Positions 10,593 to 18,659 of a stretch of DNA of 64,000 bases are shown here, in pieces. How positions within the stretch are numbered: position 1 is the first letter of the stretch; each line of letters starts with the position of its first letter. The stretch spans positions 147,639 through 211,638 of the forward strand of contig PBYE01000027.1 in NCBI GenBank assembly GCA_002729495.1, in the 5' to 3' direction. The DNA comes from Chromatiales bacterium (GTDB taxonomy: Bacteria > Pseudomonadota > Gammaproteobacteria > Steroidobacterales > GCA-2729495). Under the pieces are notes generated by a model. The model was given only the letters and a program-made list of their open reading frames with translations. It was not told the origin of the DNA and made no database searches. The position numbers were made by a program, and so were the translations under genes.

Positions 10593-11177
10593 TCAGGGAA
10601 CGACGACCACATCGCCCGCCTTAAGCATAATATTTTGTTCCAGCTTTTTGCCTTTTTCTATGTCTTCATAACTAAATGGAATTGTAATCAGGCCCTGGTC
10701 GGTTCGCCGGAGCACCTTAATCTCGCTGACCTCCGCAAATGGGGTGGTGCCGCCGGCGATGCTGAGTGCCTGCATGATGTCAATTTGCGGATTTGCTATA
10801 ATTTCGCCGGGTCGGCTTACCTGCCCGATAACAAAAACCTTGTTGCCCGAAACCTGTAATACAGCGACGCTGACAACCAGGTCGGGTATGTACGCGGATA
10901 GTTTGTCCGTCAGCATCCGGCGTATTTCTTCCACGCCGCGGCCTTTGGCCATGATGTCTCCGGCCAGGGGAAACGAGAATTTGCCATCCGGCCGGATCAG
11001 TACTTCTCCCTCCATGCCTTCCTCTTTCCAGACCGAGATAGAGATGACATCGCCGGGATTGACCTTGTAGTCGTCGACGATACTCAGGTCGGGTTCGTCT
11101 GCGGCCATCGTGACAGCCGCGGCGAGCACCAGGCCAAGGCAACAGATAACTCTTTTCTTGAGGAATTGCTTAAGCAT
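10593..11177 (-). CDS. Wza-like polysaccharide export protein
   Basis: Periplasmic/outer-membrane polysaccharide export protein. Seen: a signal sequence (VICCLGLVLAAAVTMA), then the Poly_export domain (YKVNPGDVISISVWKEEGMEGEVLIRPDG-type start, residues 38-66) and one SLBB-type domain (GNKVFVIGQVSRPG). A C-terminal KAGDVVVVP closes it. At 194 aa it is the short, single-SLBB form rather than full-length Wza. No obvious lipobox: the cysteines in the signal are followed by LG and not by a clear cleavage pattern. Probably forms an export conduit with the barrel protein downstream. Confidence 0.85.
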   Translation of the reverse strand: MLKQFLKKRVICCLGLVLAAAVTMAADEPDLSIVDDYKVNPGDVISISVWKEEGMEGEVLIRPDGKFSFPLAGDIMAKGRGVEEIRRMLTDKLSAYIPDLVVSVAVLQVSGNKVFVIGQVSRPGEIIANPQIDIMQALSIAGGTTPFAEVSEIKVLRRTDQGLITIPFSYEDIEKGKKLEQNIMLKAGDVVVVP

Positions 11178-11462
11178 TGTTGTTATCTCTGTATTTTCGG
11201 GATGATGTATTAGCTGAGCGGCGCATATTACTAGATATTTGGCATATTAGTCGAAGCAGAGTTCGCATTCCGTGCCCGGTGACCGCGCGCCAGCGCCTGA
11301 TCCGGGCGGGGCGGCTTTCGAAAAGTTGCGCTTAAGGTAACCTAAACCTTGCTGCGTCGCACCATAGAAAGCTGGCATGGGGGGGGTTCAGCCTGATGCC
11401 GCATTCGGGCTGTAGGTCGCCAGCCAACTGGTTTGCAGTGAATCGTGTCGGGTTTGCTGCAG

Positions 11463-11478
11463 TGTGAATGATTTCACG
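11463..11478. promoter_or_regulatory. CRP-like site upstream of wecA-like gene
   Basis: TGTGA-ATGATT-TCACG matches nine of ten core CRP bases. Its centre is about 58 nt before the predicted transcription start of the promoter at 11494, close to class I activator spacing. A second such site lies before the exporter genes at 6984. Confidence 0.42.
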
Positions 11479-11493
11479 TAATACAGCGGCCTT

Positions 11494-11521
11494 TTAGTCG
11501 ATACTGCATTGGCAATAAAAT
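11494..11521 (+). promoter_or_regulatory. candidate promoter of wecA-like gene
   Basis: TTAGTC, 16-nt spacer, TAAAAT. The inverted repeat TGGCA-ATAAAA-TGCCA (11510-11525) overlaps the -10 region and could be a repressor site. Confidence 0.35.
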
Positions 11522-11554
11522 GCCATAACAGGATTAGAAAAGCTGTTTTTATTT

Positions 11555-12766
11555 ATGAACTTCGTTGGTCCCATACTTGCTTTTGCAGCTACCGCAGTGT
11601 TGATTATTTTACTGCGTCCGCTCGCAATTGCAGTGGGACTCGTGGACGTTCCCACCAGCCGTAAAAGTCATTCGGGCAATATTCCGCTCATCGGCGGTAT
11701 GGCGATTTTCGTAGGCTCGCTCGTCGCCCTCGCAACGCAAAGCAGCCTTGTGCAAACCGAGGTCGTTATCTCTGCGCCATTGCCTGCATTTTTTGCTGCA
11801 GCTTTCGTATTGATACTGGTTGGTGCATGGGACGACTATGCAGACCTGCCGCCGGCGGCGCGTATCGTGGCGCAGATTATTGCCTGCCTGATTATGATCT
11901 TCGGCGGCGATACCGTGTTGATCGACCTCGGCCAGCTCAATATCGACGGATCCATATTTAGCCTCGGGTGGCTGGCCGTGCCGTTCACGGTTTTTGCCTG
12001 TCTCGGGGTAATCAATGCCATGAACATGTGCGACGGGGTGGATGGCCTGAGCGGCAGCCTTGCGCTCATCGCGTTGCTAGGGCTGGGGATCGCGAACACA
12101 CTGTGGGGCAGTGCGGGCGATCAACACCTGATCGTCGTATTCGCAGCCTGTGTCATCAGCTTCCTGATGTTCAACCTCAGGACACTGTGGCGCTCGAAGG
12201 CTTGGGTATTCCTCGGCGATGCCGGCAGCATGCTGTTGGGGCTGACCCTGTCCTGGCTCGCGATCAGCCTCTCGCAGGGCGAAGAACGGGTCATAAGCCC
12301 GGCCGCTGCGCTGTGGTTCCTGATGCTGCCTGTTTACGATGCGGTTAGCATGATGGTTCGCCGCTTAGTGAAACGGCGCTCGCCATTTCGGGCCGACCGC
12401 GAACACCTGCACCATATTTTCCTGATGGCGGGCTTTTCAGTCGGTGAGTCAGTCACACTGATGTCGGGTATCGCGGTGACGGGCGTGGTGATCGGCCTTG
12501 GCGGGGTTTATCTTGAGATTGCCGATGGTTTACTCGCCGCCCTTTTCCTGGTGGGGGGCACTCTTTATCACTGGGCAATTCGCCGCGCGTGGCGCGTTAT
12601 GCGTTTCCTGCGCCGCTCGATCTGCCGCCGCACCAAGGCAGACCGTCGCTCCAGGGCAGACCGGCGCCATGGCGGCGAGTCGGGCTACTCCGGTGCGGAA
12701 CGCCGTTCCGGTCCCGACCGGCGCCGGCAGGCCGCTCGCCGTACAGGCAACGACCAGGCGTTCTGA
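11555..12766 (+). CDS. wecA: undecaprenyl-phosphate sugar-1-phosphate transferase, WecA-like
   Basis: Integral membrane enzyme of the MraY/WecA family; it transfers a sugar-1-phosphate (probably GlcNAc-1-P) to undecaprenyl phosphate and so starts glycan chains. Seen: about ten hydrophobic segments, PTSRKSHSGNIPLIGG at 32-47, the catalytic DDxxD-like WDDYADLPP, NAMNMCDGVDGLSG, and the HLHH-type motif DREHLHHIFL. Odd: a C-terminal tail of about 50 residues after the last helix is almost all Arg-rich repeats of the form (A/P)(D/E)RR. The gene ends 1 nt before the convergent phosphopantetheinyl transferase. The sugar specificity is inferred. Confidence 0.87.
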   Translation: MNFVGPILAFAATAVLIILLRPLAIAVGLVDVPTSRKSHSGNIPLIGGMAIFVGSLVALATQSSLVQTEVVISAPLPAFFAAAFVLILVGAWDDYADLPPAARIVAQIIACLIMIFGGDTVLIDLGQLNIDGSIFSLGWLAVPFTVFACLGVINAMNMCDGVDGLSGSLALIALLGLGIANTLWGSAGDQHLIVVFAACVISFLMFNLRTLWRSKAWVFLGDAGSMLLGLTLSWLAISLSQGEERVISPAAALWFLMLPVYDAVSMMVRRLVKRRSPFRADREHLHHIFLMAGFSVGESVTLMSGIAVTGVVIGLGGVYLEIADGLLAALFLVGGTLYHWAIRRAWRVMRFLRRSICRRTKADRRSRADRRHGGESGYSGAERRSGPDRRRQAARRTGNDQAF

Positions 12767-12767
12767 T

Positions 12768-13421
12768 TCACCCGGCGGGCAGCCATGCGCTGCTCACCAC
12801 CAGTTCACCCACGGTAGCGAACTTTCCTTCGAGCCTGCTGATCAGCGCCTGATCGCAGGCGGGCGTGTGCGCCTCGGCCGCGAACCTGTGTGACCCGGAA
12901 TCCACCTCGACTTTCATTTCCTGGAAGTCCACGAAGGTCCGCACGGTCGGGTAGATACACTTGTAAATAGCTTCCTTGATGCTGAAGAGAAGCTTTGCGT
13001 GTTTGCCGTCTTTCCGGCCTTCCTCATCGGGTCTGCATATCAACTCGATGAGGTCTTCACCCAGCGGTTCGGCGGATTCCATGTCGAGCCCCAGGCCGGC
13101 AAATTGAGCGCCGTGGCCGACGACGGCGGCGGCAGCGCCGTCCGTATGAGTGATGCTCCCGACCACACTCTCCGGCCACAGCGGTTCCCGGTTGCTGCCC
13201 GTTGGGATGGCAACGGGGGGGAGGCCGAGCGACTCCAGTGCAGCCCGTGCGCAGGCGCGGCCCTGTGCGAACTCGAGTCGGCGTACGCCTACCATTTTTT
13301 TAGTGTGTGCAAGCTCTTCGGGTAGCAGGTTGCTTTCCGAAGGCTGCCCGGTCGAGAAACAGACGGCCGCCTGATCCGGAAACAGCTCTGCAAGTAGGGT
13401 TTGGATTTCCGAGTCGCGCAT
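12768..13421 (-). CDS. 4'-phosphopantetheinyl transferase, EntD-like
   Basis: Attaches phosphopantetheine from CoA to carrier-protein serines. Seen in order: GSITHTDG, the Mg-binding GLDME, and FSIKEAIYK, the three signature motifs of the EntD branch. The start is set at the ATG at 13421 because the longer frame would run back into gltX; this gives 217 aa, normal for EntD. It is divergent from gltX with 93 nt between starts. No polyketide or non-ribosomal peptide genes are in view, so its carrier target is unknown; fatty-acid or aryl carrier proteins are possible. Confidence 0.85.
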   Translation of the reverse strand: MRDSEIQTLLAELFPDQAAVCFSTGQPSESNLLPEELAHTKKMVGVRRLEFAQGRACARAALESLGLPPVAIPTGSNREPLWPESVVGSITHTDGAAAAVVGHGAQFAGLGLDMESAEPLGEDLIELICRPDEEGRKDGKHAKLLFSIKEAIYKCIYPTVRTFVDFQEMKVEVDSGSHRFAAEAHTPACDQALISRLEGKFATVGELVVSSAWLPAG

Positions 13422-13514
13422 GGCTCCAGTGTGCCTAAAGTCATCGGTGCTGCCAACGATGATGAGGGCTCTGTTAGAATTGCCGCCGTCATGCCACCTG
13501 AGTCCGGCCTTCGA

Positions 13515-14921
13515 ATGAGCATAAAAACCCGTTTTGCGCCCAGTCCGACCGGCTATCTGCACATAGGCGGCGTGCGCACAGCACTTTTTTCATGGCTCCA
13601 TGCCCGCCATCATGGCGGAGCGTTTGTCCTGCGCATCGAAGACACCGATCGGGAACGATCAACCCAGGAATCCATCGACGCGATACTCGAGGGCATGGGC
13701 TGGCTGGGGCTTGACTGGGACGAGGGGCCGCAATACCAGACAGAGCATTTCGATCGCTATGCCGAACTCGCCGACAAGCTGATCGAGGAAGGAAAGGCCT
13801 ACCGCTGCTACTGCACCAAAGAAGAGCTGGACGAAATGCGCGAACAGCAGGTGGCACGGGGAGAGAACCCCGGTTACGACGGCCGCTGTCGTGATCGCCT
13901 TGACGCTCGTGATAGCGTTGATCCTGTCGTACGCCTGCGCACGCCCGATACCGGCAGCGTCGAAATAGACGACCTGGTTCGCGGCCATGTTAGCTTTGAT
14001 AACGACATGCTCGACGACCTTGTGATCGTCCGTCCGGATGGCACCCCGACCTTTCATTTCGGGGTGGTGGTCGATGACGCGGACTCGGGTATTACGCATG
14101 TCATCCGTGGCGACGACCACCTGAACAACACCGCCCGGCACATGCACCTGCAGGACGCGCTTGGCCTCGATCGTCCTGTGTATGCGCACCTTCCCATGAT
14201 CCTGGGCGAGGACGGTTCGAGGCTTTCCAAGCGGCACGGCGCGGTCAATGTGCTGGAATATCGCGAGCAGGGTTACCTGCCTGAGGCAGTCCTTAATTAT
14301 CTTGTCCGGCTTGGCTGGTCGCACGGCGATCAGGAAGTGTTTTCGGTCGACGAGATGATCGAATTGTTCGATGTTAAGGACGTGAATGCCTCGGCTTCTA
14401 AGTTCAATCCTGAAAAACTAACCTGGCTGAACCAGCAGTACATCATGGCGGCCGAGCCGCCGGACCTGATCCCCGGGTTACTGGAGCAGATGGCCAAGGT
14501 AGGTATCGACCCATCCCGGGGGCCGGCACCACAGCAGGTGATCGAGACGTACCGGGAACGCGCGGAAACGCTACGCGAACTCGCGATGAGCGCGGAATAC
14601 CTTTACGCGGACAATATACCGCTCGATGAGAAGGCGGCGAAAAAGAACCTTCGACCGGTGGTTAAGGAAGCGCTCACGAGTCTGCGGGATGCGTTTGCGG
14701 AACTTGATGCCTGGAACGCCGAAGCTATACACCAGGCAATACAGGATGTTGCCGACAAACACGAGCTCAAGTTCGGCAAGCTCGGCCAGCCTGTCAGGGT
14801 CGCGGTGACGGGAACGGGCGTGTCACCGCCGATTGATGCGACGGTGGAACTGGTGGGAAGAGAAAGGACACTGGTGAGACTGGAGAAGGCGCTGGATTAT
14901 ATCGGGGAGCAAGGGGGGTAG
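13515..14921 (+). CDS. gltX: glutamyl-tRNA synthetase
   Basis: Class I aminoacyl-tRNA synthetase charging tRNA-Glu. Seen: the HIGH motif as HIGG in APSPTGYLHIGGVRTALF (N-terminal), and KMSKS as RLSKRHG (about 236-242). Start at ATG 13515, which gives the family N-terminus MSIKTRFAPSPTG; an upstream in-frame ATG at 13491 is less likely. 468 aa, normal. A candidate substrate, tRNA-Glu(TTC), is encoded at 41502. Confidence 0.96.
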   Translation: MSIKTRFAPSPTGYLHIGGVRTALFSWLHARHHGGAFVLRIEDTDRERSTQESIDAILEGMGWLGLDWDEGPQYQTEHFDRYAELADKLIEEGKAYRCYCTKEELDEMREQQVARGENPGYDGRCRDRLDARDSVDPVVRLRTPDTGSVEIDDLVRGHVSFDNDMLDDLVIVRPDGTPTFHFGVVVDDADSGITHVIRGDDHLNNTARHMHLQDALGLDRPVYAHLPMILGEDGSRLSKRHGAVNVLEYREQGYLPEAVLNYLVRLGWSHGDQEVFSVDEMIELFDVKDVNASASKFNPEKLTWLNQQYIMAAEPPDLIPGLLEQMAKVGIDPSRGPAPQQVIETYRERAETLRELAMSAEYLYADNIPLDEKAAKKNLRPVVKEALTSLRDAFAELDAWNAEAIHQAIQDVADKHELKFGKLGQPVRVAVTGTGVSPPIDATVELVGRERTLVRLEKALDYIGEQGG

Positions 14922-14981
14922 CCGACAGCGATTTCAGGCAAGCTATCAATCGGAACCAATACCGCAACATGCATGCGATAA

Positions 14982-14998
14982 GCATACTTGATGTATAC
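14982..14998. promoter_or_regulatory. inverted repeat upstream of GntR gene
   Basis: GCATAC-N5-GTATAC lies 33 nt before the GntR start at 15031. FadR-subfamily GntR proteins bind short GT...AC palindromes, so this may be an autoregulatory operator. Confidence 0.4.
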
Positions 14999-15030
14999 TA
15001 ACAACTACCCTTATCTGATGACCGCTTTAC

Positions 15031-15774
15031 ATGGTTGCATCTCCAAAAAACCGAGCCACAAAAGACCGCGCGCAACGAAAGGAAGGTGCTACAGGGAGCG
15101 TTCGTACATACGAAGCCTTGAAGGCGCTGATCATTTCCGGTGAATTCAGCCCCGGGGCAGATCTCGACGAGAACGAACTGGTGCAGCGATTCGAGGTCTC
15201 ACGCACGCCTGTGAGGGAGGCACTCATCCGTCTGTCCATGGAAGGGCTGGTAAGCATGCTGCCCAACCGGGGCGCCAAAGTTTCGAATCTGAATTTCTCG
15301 GATATCACCGATCACCTTGAGAGCATGGATATCCTTACACCTTCCGTCTGCTACCTGGCAGCACTACGCCGGACGCCCGCCGATCTTGAAGCCATCAGGC
15401 AACAGGTGGAACGACTAAATGCTATCGGTCGCGACGCGCTCCAGGACCGCCTTGATGCAATCTTTCATCTTTATACCGCCCTTGGAAAAGCCTCTCACAA
15501 TGAGTCGCTGTCGCATATTTATCGGCTCACCATATACGCCAAACTACGTATTGGACGTGTGAGTGCTGCCCGCTCCGAGACCAACGCGGAATGGGAGGCG
15601 CATATGGCGGAGTTGCGCGAGGTGTACCTCAATATTTTTAACAGCATAGAAGCCGGCGACGCAGGGAGGGCACAGTCTGCGGCCCGGCAGTGGATGAACA
15701 TTATCCGCGAGCGGCTTTCGAGTGCCATGTCGTCCTCACCCACCCGGGATCTGCAAGTTCAGCTGCACAGCTGA
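15031..15774 (+). CDS. GntR-family (FadR/FCD subfamily) transcriptional regulator
   Basis: DNA-binding regulator. Seen: N-terminal winged helix with ALKALIISGEFSPGADLDENEL and the recognition helix VSRTPVREALIRLSMEGLV (about 60-78), then an all-helical C-terminal FCD-like effector domain of about 150 residues. 247 aa, normal. It leads the 15-19.5 kb cluster; the next gene starts 7 nt after its stop, so it probably regulates its own operon. The effector is unknown; FCD members usually bind organic acids. Confidence 0.87.
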   Translation: MVASPKNRATKDRAQRKEGATGSVRTYEALKALIISGEFSPGADLDENELVQRFEVSRTPVREALIRLSMEGLVSMLPNRGAKVSNLNFSDITDHLESMDILTPSVCYLAALRRTPADLEAIRQQVERLNAIGRDALQDRLDAIFHLYTALGKASHNESLSHIYRLTIYAKLRIGRVSAARSETNAEWEAHMAELREVYLNIFNSIEAGDAGRAQSAARQWMNIIRERLSSAMSSSPTRDLQVQLHS

Positions 15775-15781
15775 GGGCGAA

Positions 15782-16894
15782 ATGGCAGCGGATGTTGGGG
15801 TAACGCCGGGGAAGCACGCCGCCGCAGGACTCTTAAAGATCCACGTTCTGCTCCTGTTTACCTGCATCCTGGGTGCCGCCTCCGCGTCGGCTGAAAGCTG
15901 CCCGCAGGCATTTAAATCGGGGGCAGGAAAAGATCCTAAAACGCCGGTATCCCTCTATGTTCAGGGCCGCCTGATAATGAAACCGCCGGCATGGGTCATG
16001 GGCCGCGGCAAGTACATCAGTGCGGAGGAACGGCTGATAAACCGATGTTCCAAGCGACTGACGGCAACAACGGTTAGCGACTCGTTACCGGAGCGCCTCA
16101 ATGTCTTCGCCTACCGGCCGGAAACAGCTCGTAGCGGTGCTTTTATTGGCGTTTCCTCGGTCGATCAGAAAATGGCGATGGAAAAGACCGGCCCCTATTG
16201 GCATGCCTATGTAACAGCCTTTCCCGATCTTCGGTTTGTGGGGGCTACGATCCGATTTGCGCATGGGCTCGTTACCCGCGACGCCAATATTCGATCCGTC
16301 GAGGATCTTGCCGGTAAACGTGTTGGCCTGGTCATGCGGCCGAGCTCTCTTCGTGCCCTGCAGGAAGTTGTTTTGATTAATGCATGGGATATTTATGACC
16401 GGATTACCGTTAAAGAGTACCTGCCTGCTGAACTGGCCGGCGCGCTGAATCGCGGTGAGGTAGACGCGGTGTTTATGCCGATTGCACGGGAAGTCGACGG
16501 CACGCTGCAGGTCATGCATCGAAACCTCAGTCGTGGCGACATACGATGGCTCTCACTTTCCGGGGACGATGTTGCCGCAGCGACTCACAACACACCGGTG
16601 CTGGCAGAACGTGTGCTGTTTACACCTGCGGGCCGGGCCGAAGAGGTAGGGCTCATCACTTTTGATGTTGCCTGGTTCACGTTTGCGTCGACACCCGACA
16701 ACGTAGCCTATGAATTCGCCCAGGCCGTGTACCACGCCTGTCCGCCACTCAAACCAGACTGCTCCGGGAAATCGGTGGAAAGCCTGTTGCGCTGGCCGGA
16801 GTTGGATCCCGGGTTGATTCATCCGGGGGCCCTCATCTTCTACCGGGAAGCCGGGATCGATCCACTTACCTTGACGGGAGTAAAACATGACTGA
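15782..16894 (+). CDS. periplasmic PhnD-like substrate-binding protein
   Basis: Predicted secreted solute-binding protein of the phosphate/phosphonate-binding-like type II periplasmic fold. Seen: a signal peptide ending GAASASA before ESC, then the FAYRPETA and FIGVSSVDQKMAMEKTGPYWHAYV stretches, VEDLAGKRVGLVMRPSS, the segment that opens the second lobe, and ALNRGEVDAVFMPIA. Start at the ATG at 15782, chosen because it gives a clean signal peptide. Odd: no ABC permease or ATPase nearby; instead the gene overlaps an MFS transporter by 8 nt. It may deliver ligand to that carrier or act as a sensor. Confidence 0.7.
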   Translation: MAADVGVTPGKHAAAGLLKIHVLLLFTCILGAASASAESCPQAFKSGAGKDPKTPVSLYVQGRLIMKPPAWVMGRGKYISAEERLINRCSKRLTATTVSDSLPERLNVFAYRPETARSGAFIGVSSVDQKMAMEKTGPYWHAYVTAFPDLRFVGATIRFAHGLVTRDANIRSVEDLAGKRVGLVMRPSSLRALQEVVLINAWDIYDRITVKEYLPAELAGALNRGEVDAVFMPIAREVDGTLQVMHRNLSRGDIRWLSLSGDDVAAATHNTPVLAERVLFTPAGRAEEVGLITFDVAWFTFASTPDNVAYEFAQAVYHACPPLKPDCSGKSVESLLRWPELDPGLIHPGALIFYREAGIDPLTLTGVKHD

Positions 16895-18089
16895 CGAAGC
16901 CGCAAGTGCCAACGAGCCTCTCTACCTCGGGGCCGCGGCGGCCATCATAACGGCGTCGATTCTGCCTACTATCACAATCACGCCGATCCTGCCGAAAATG
17001 CAGGCGTACTTCACGGGGGTGCCACAGGTAGATTTACTGGCGCAGCTGATCTATGCATTACCGGCTTTGCTCAGCATGCTGGCGGCGCCATACGCCGGTT
17101 ACATCGGCGACCGCTTCGGGCGGCGTGAAATCGTGATCGTTTCCTGCGTATGTGCCACGATCCTGGGCGTCGCACCTTATTTCCTGGATTCCATCTGGCT
17201 GATTATTGCTAGTCGAGCCCTTCTAGGAGTTTTTCAAGGGACATTGATCGTTTGTACCTCGGCACTGATTGCAGACTATTTCATCAAGAGAAAACGTGAA
17301 CGGGTCTTGAGCTTGAAGTTCGGTGTAGTAGGCATTGCAAATATCGCCTTGTTGATTGCGGTGGGTTACATCAGTATCAACAACTGGCGCAACGGGTTTT
17401 TGCTGTATCTGTTTGGCGTGCTGGCTACCCTGCTGGTTATTCTTTATATTAAAACGCCACCTCATGCCCGGTTGGCCGCCAGGCAGGAAAAGATCCCGCT
17501 CCCCTGGAGGCGGTTATTCGCGCCTTATCTTGGCGCCTTTTTGGGGTCTGCGTCCTTCACCATGCTGTTTTCTCAATTACCGTTTCTGCTTCAGATACGC
17601 GGCATCTCCAGCAGTCCTGCATTCGCAGGAAACCTTACTTCGGTCACATCCGTAGGTATGCTCATCGCGGCATTTTCCTATGCCACTTTGATACGCAGAA
17701 TCTCCGCGATGACCCTGTGGAGTATGTCGTTTGGCCTGGTCACCCTGGGTTTTGCCGCTCTTTCCCTGAGCCCGCAGTTGGCCGGCATCATTGCCGGTGG
17801 ATTCTTGAGTGGCCTGGGCACCGGCACGGTTATGCCTAACAGCCTTAATATGGTGTTGGGAAGGGTGCCGGCGGCAGCCCGGGGGCGCGCGACTGGTGTG
17901 CAGACGACCTGCTTTTTCCTGGGTGTATTTGCCGGTCCCATGCTTGGTGTTGTGCTTTCCAGGGCGCTCGGGGCCCCCAGCCCTGCACTGGGAGCCTGGG
18001 GAATCGTGGCGGCCTGTACTTGTATGGTTTATCTCATTCTGAGCCGACGCGAAGCCGGACAATCCGCTGCAAATGCTTCATCAGTGTGA
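16887..18089 (+). CDS. MFS transporter
   Basis: Major facilitator superfamily carrier, 400 aa with about 12 hydrophobic segments. Seen: the loop 2-3 motif GYIGDRFGRREIVIV (about 70-84) and a domain-4/5 region LGVFQGTLIV. The second half carries GFLSGLGTGTVMPNSLNMVLGRVP. It overlaps the binding-protein gene by 8 nt, implying translational coupling. The substrate is unknown; position in a catabolic operon suggests uptake of an aromatic or organic acid, or export of a toxic intermediate. Confidence 0.87.
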   Translation: MTDEAASANEPLYLGAAAAIITASILPTITITPILPKMQAYFTGVPQVDLLAQLIYALPALLSMLAAPYAGYIGDRFGRREIVIVSCVCATILGVAPYFLDSIWLIIASRALLGVFQGTLIVCTSALIADYFIKRKRERVLSLKFGVVGIANIALLIAVGYISINNWRNGFLLYLFGVLATLLVILYIKTPPHARLAARQEKIPLPWRRLFAPYLGAFLGSASFTMLFSQLPFLLQIRGISSSPAFAGNLTSVTSVGMLIAAFSYATLIRRISAMTLWSMSFGLVTLGFAALSLSPQLAGIIAGGFLSGLGTGTVMPNSLNMVLGRVPAAARGRATGVQTTCFFLGVFAGPMLGVVLSRALGAPSPALGAWGIVAACTCMVYLILSRREAGQSAANASSV

Positions 18090-18108
18090 TTGACCGGGAA
18101 TAAGAACA

Positions 18109-18651
18109 ATGAACCAGCTATCTGCAAATGAAATCGTGGAGAAACTGGAAACGCCGGCGCTGGAAATCCAGACTGCCTCCATTCCGGTAAATTCTGTCGA
18201 TAGCGAAATACACCTTAGCCGGACTCAGCTGTGGCAGGGGCTGAAAATCTGGGGCAGGGGAGACAATCGGATAATCCCGTCCTTCGTGGAATCCAGAATC
18301 GTCGAGGAGAATGCCGACGAAATTGTCAAAGACATCCTGCACCACGGGAAAAGCAGCATGGCGGATGGTTCACCCAATCTGCAACGTACTACATTCCGTG
18401 GCGACAATCTGATGATCACGGAGTACCTGGCGGGACCCTGGTTCATGGCCATCGCCGGGATCGAAGAAAGAACGAATGGTGACCTCTGCTTTCAACTGAC
18501 CACGGTGCGCCACAAACAGCACCCGGACTATGTGTCGCCTGCAGAAACGGCCAGGAAGGCCGGCGCCGATAAACCGCCCCCGACGACGGAACAAAATGCC
18601 CGGCGGGTGCTGGGCATCATTCGAAAGCTTGCTGAAAACGATGAGCTTTGA
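18109..18651 (+). CDS. DUF1857/AtaL-like (SRPBCC fold) protein
   Basis: Small cytoplasmic protein of unknown function, 180 aa without signal or membrane segments. Seen: PVNSVDSEIHLSRTQLWQGL followed by IPSFVESRIVEEN resembles the AtaL-like/DUF1857 branch of the START/SRPBCC fold, which has a hydrophobic ligand pocket. The assignment is from pattern resemblance and is moderate. It lies 19 nt after the MFS gene and just before a GST gene, so it may bind a hydrophobic pathway intermediate. Confidence 0.55.
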   Translation: MNQLSANEIVEKLETPALEIQTASIPVNSVDSEIHLSRTQLWQGLKIWGRGDNRIIPSFVESRIVEENADEIVKDILHHGKSSMADGSPNLQRTTFRGDNLMITEYLAGPWFMAIAGIEERTNGDLCFQLTTVRHKQHPDYVSPAETARKAGADKPPPTTEQNARRVLGIIRKLAENDEL

Positions 18652-18659
18652 CTCAGGGT

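Larger units (their letters stand above)
11178..11554. other. divergent intergenic region between export gene and wecA-like gene
   Basis: 377 nt without a gene. It holds a hairpin-forming CAGCC...GGGCTG at about 11389-11412, the CRP-like site at 11463, a candidate promoter at 11494 and the inverted repeat TGGCA-N6-TGCCA at 11510-11525. No CDS with supporting features was seen. Confidence 0.7.

Noticed and set aside
11510-11526. Sigma-54 promoter before the wecA-like gene
   Set aside because: TGGCA and TGC occur, but the spacing is GG-N9-GC, one base short of the required distance.
13421-13562. Longer phosphopantetheinyl transferase
   Set aside because: The extension runs antisense into the start of gltX and has no family resemblance.
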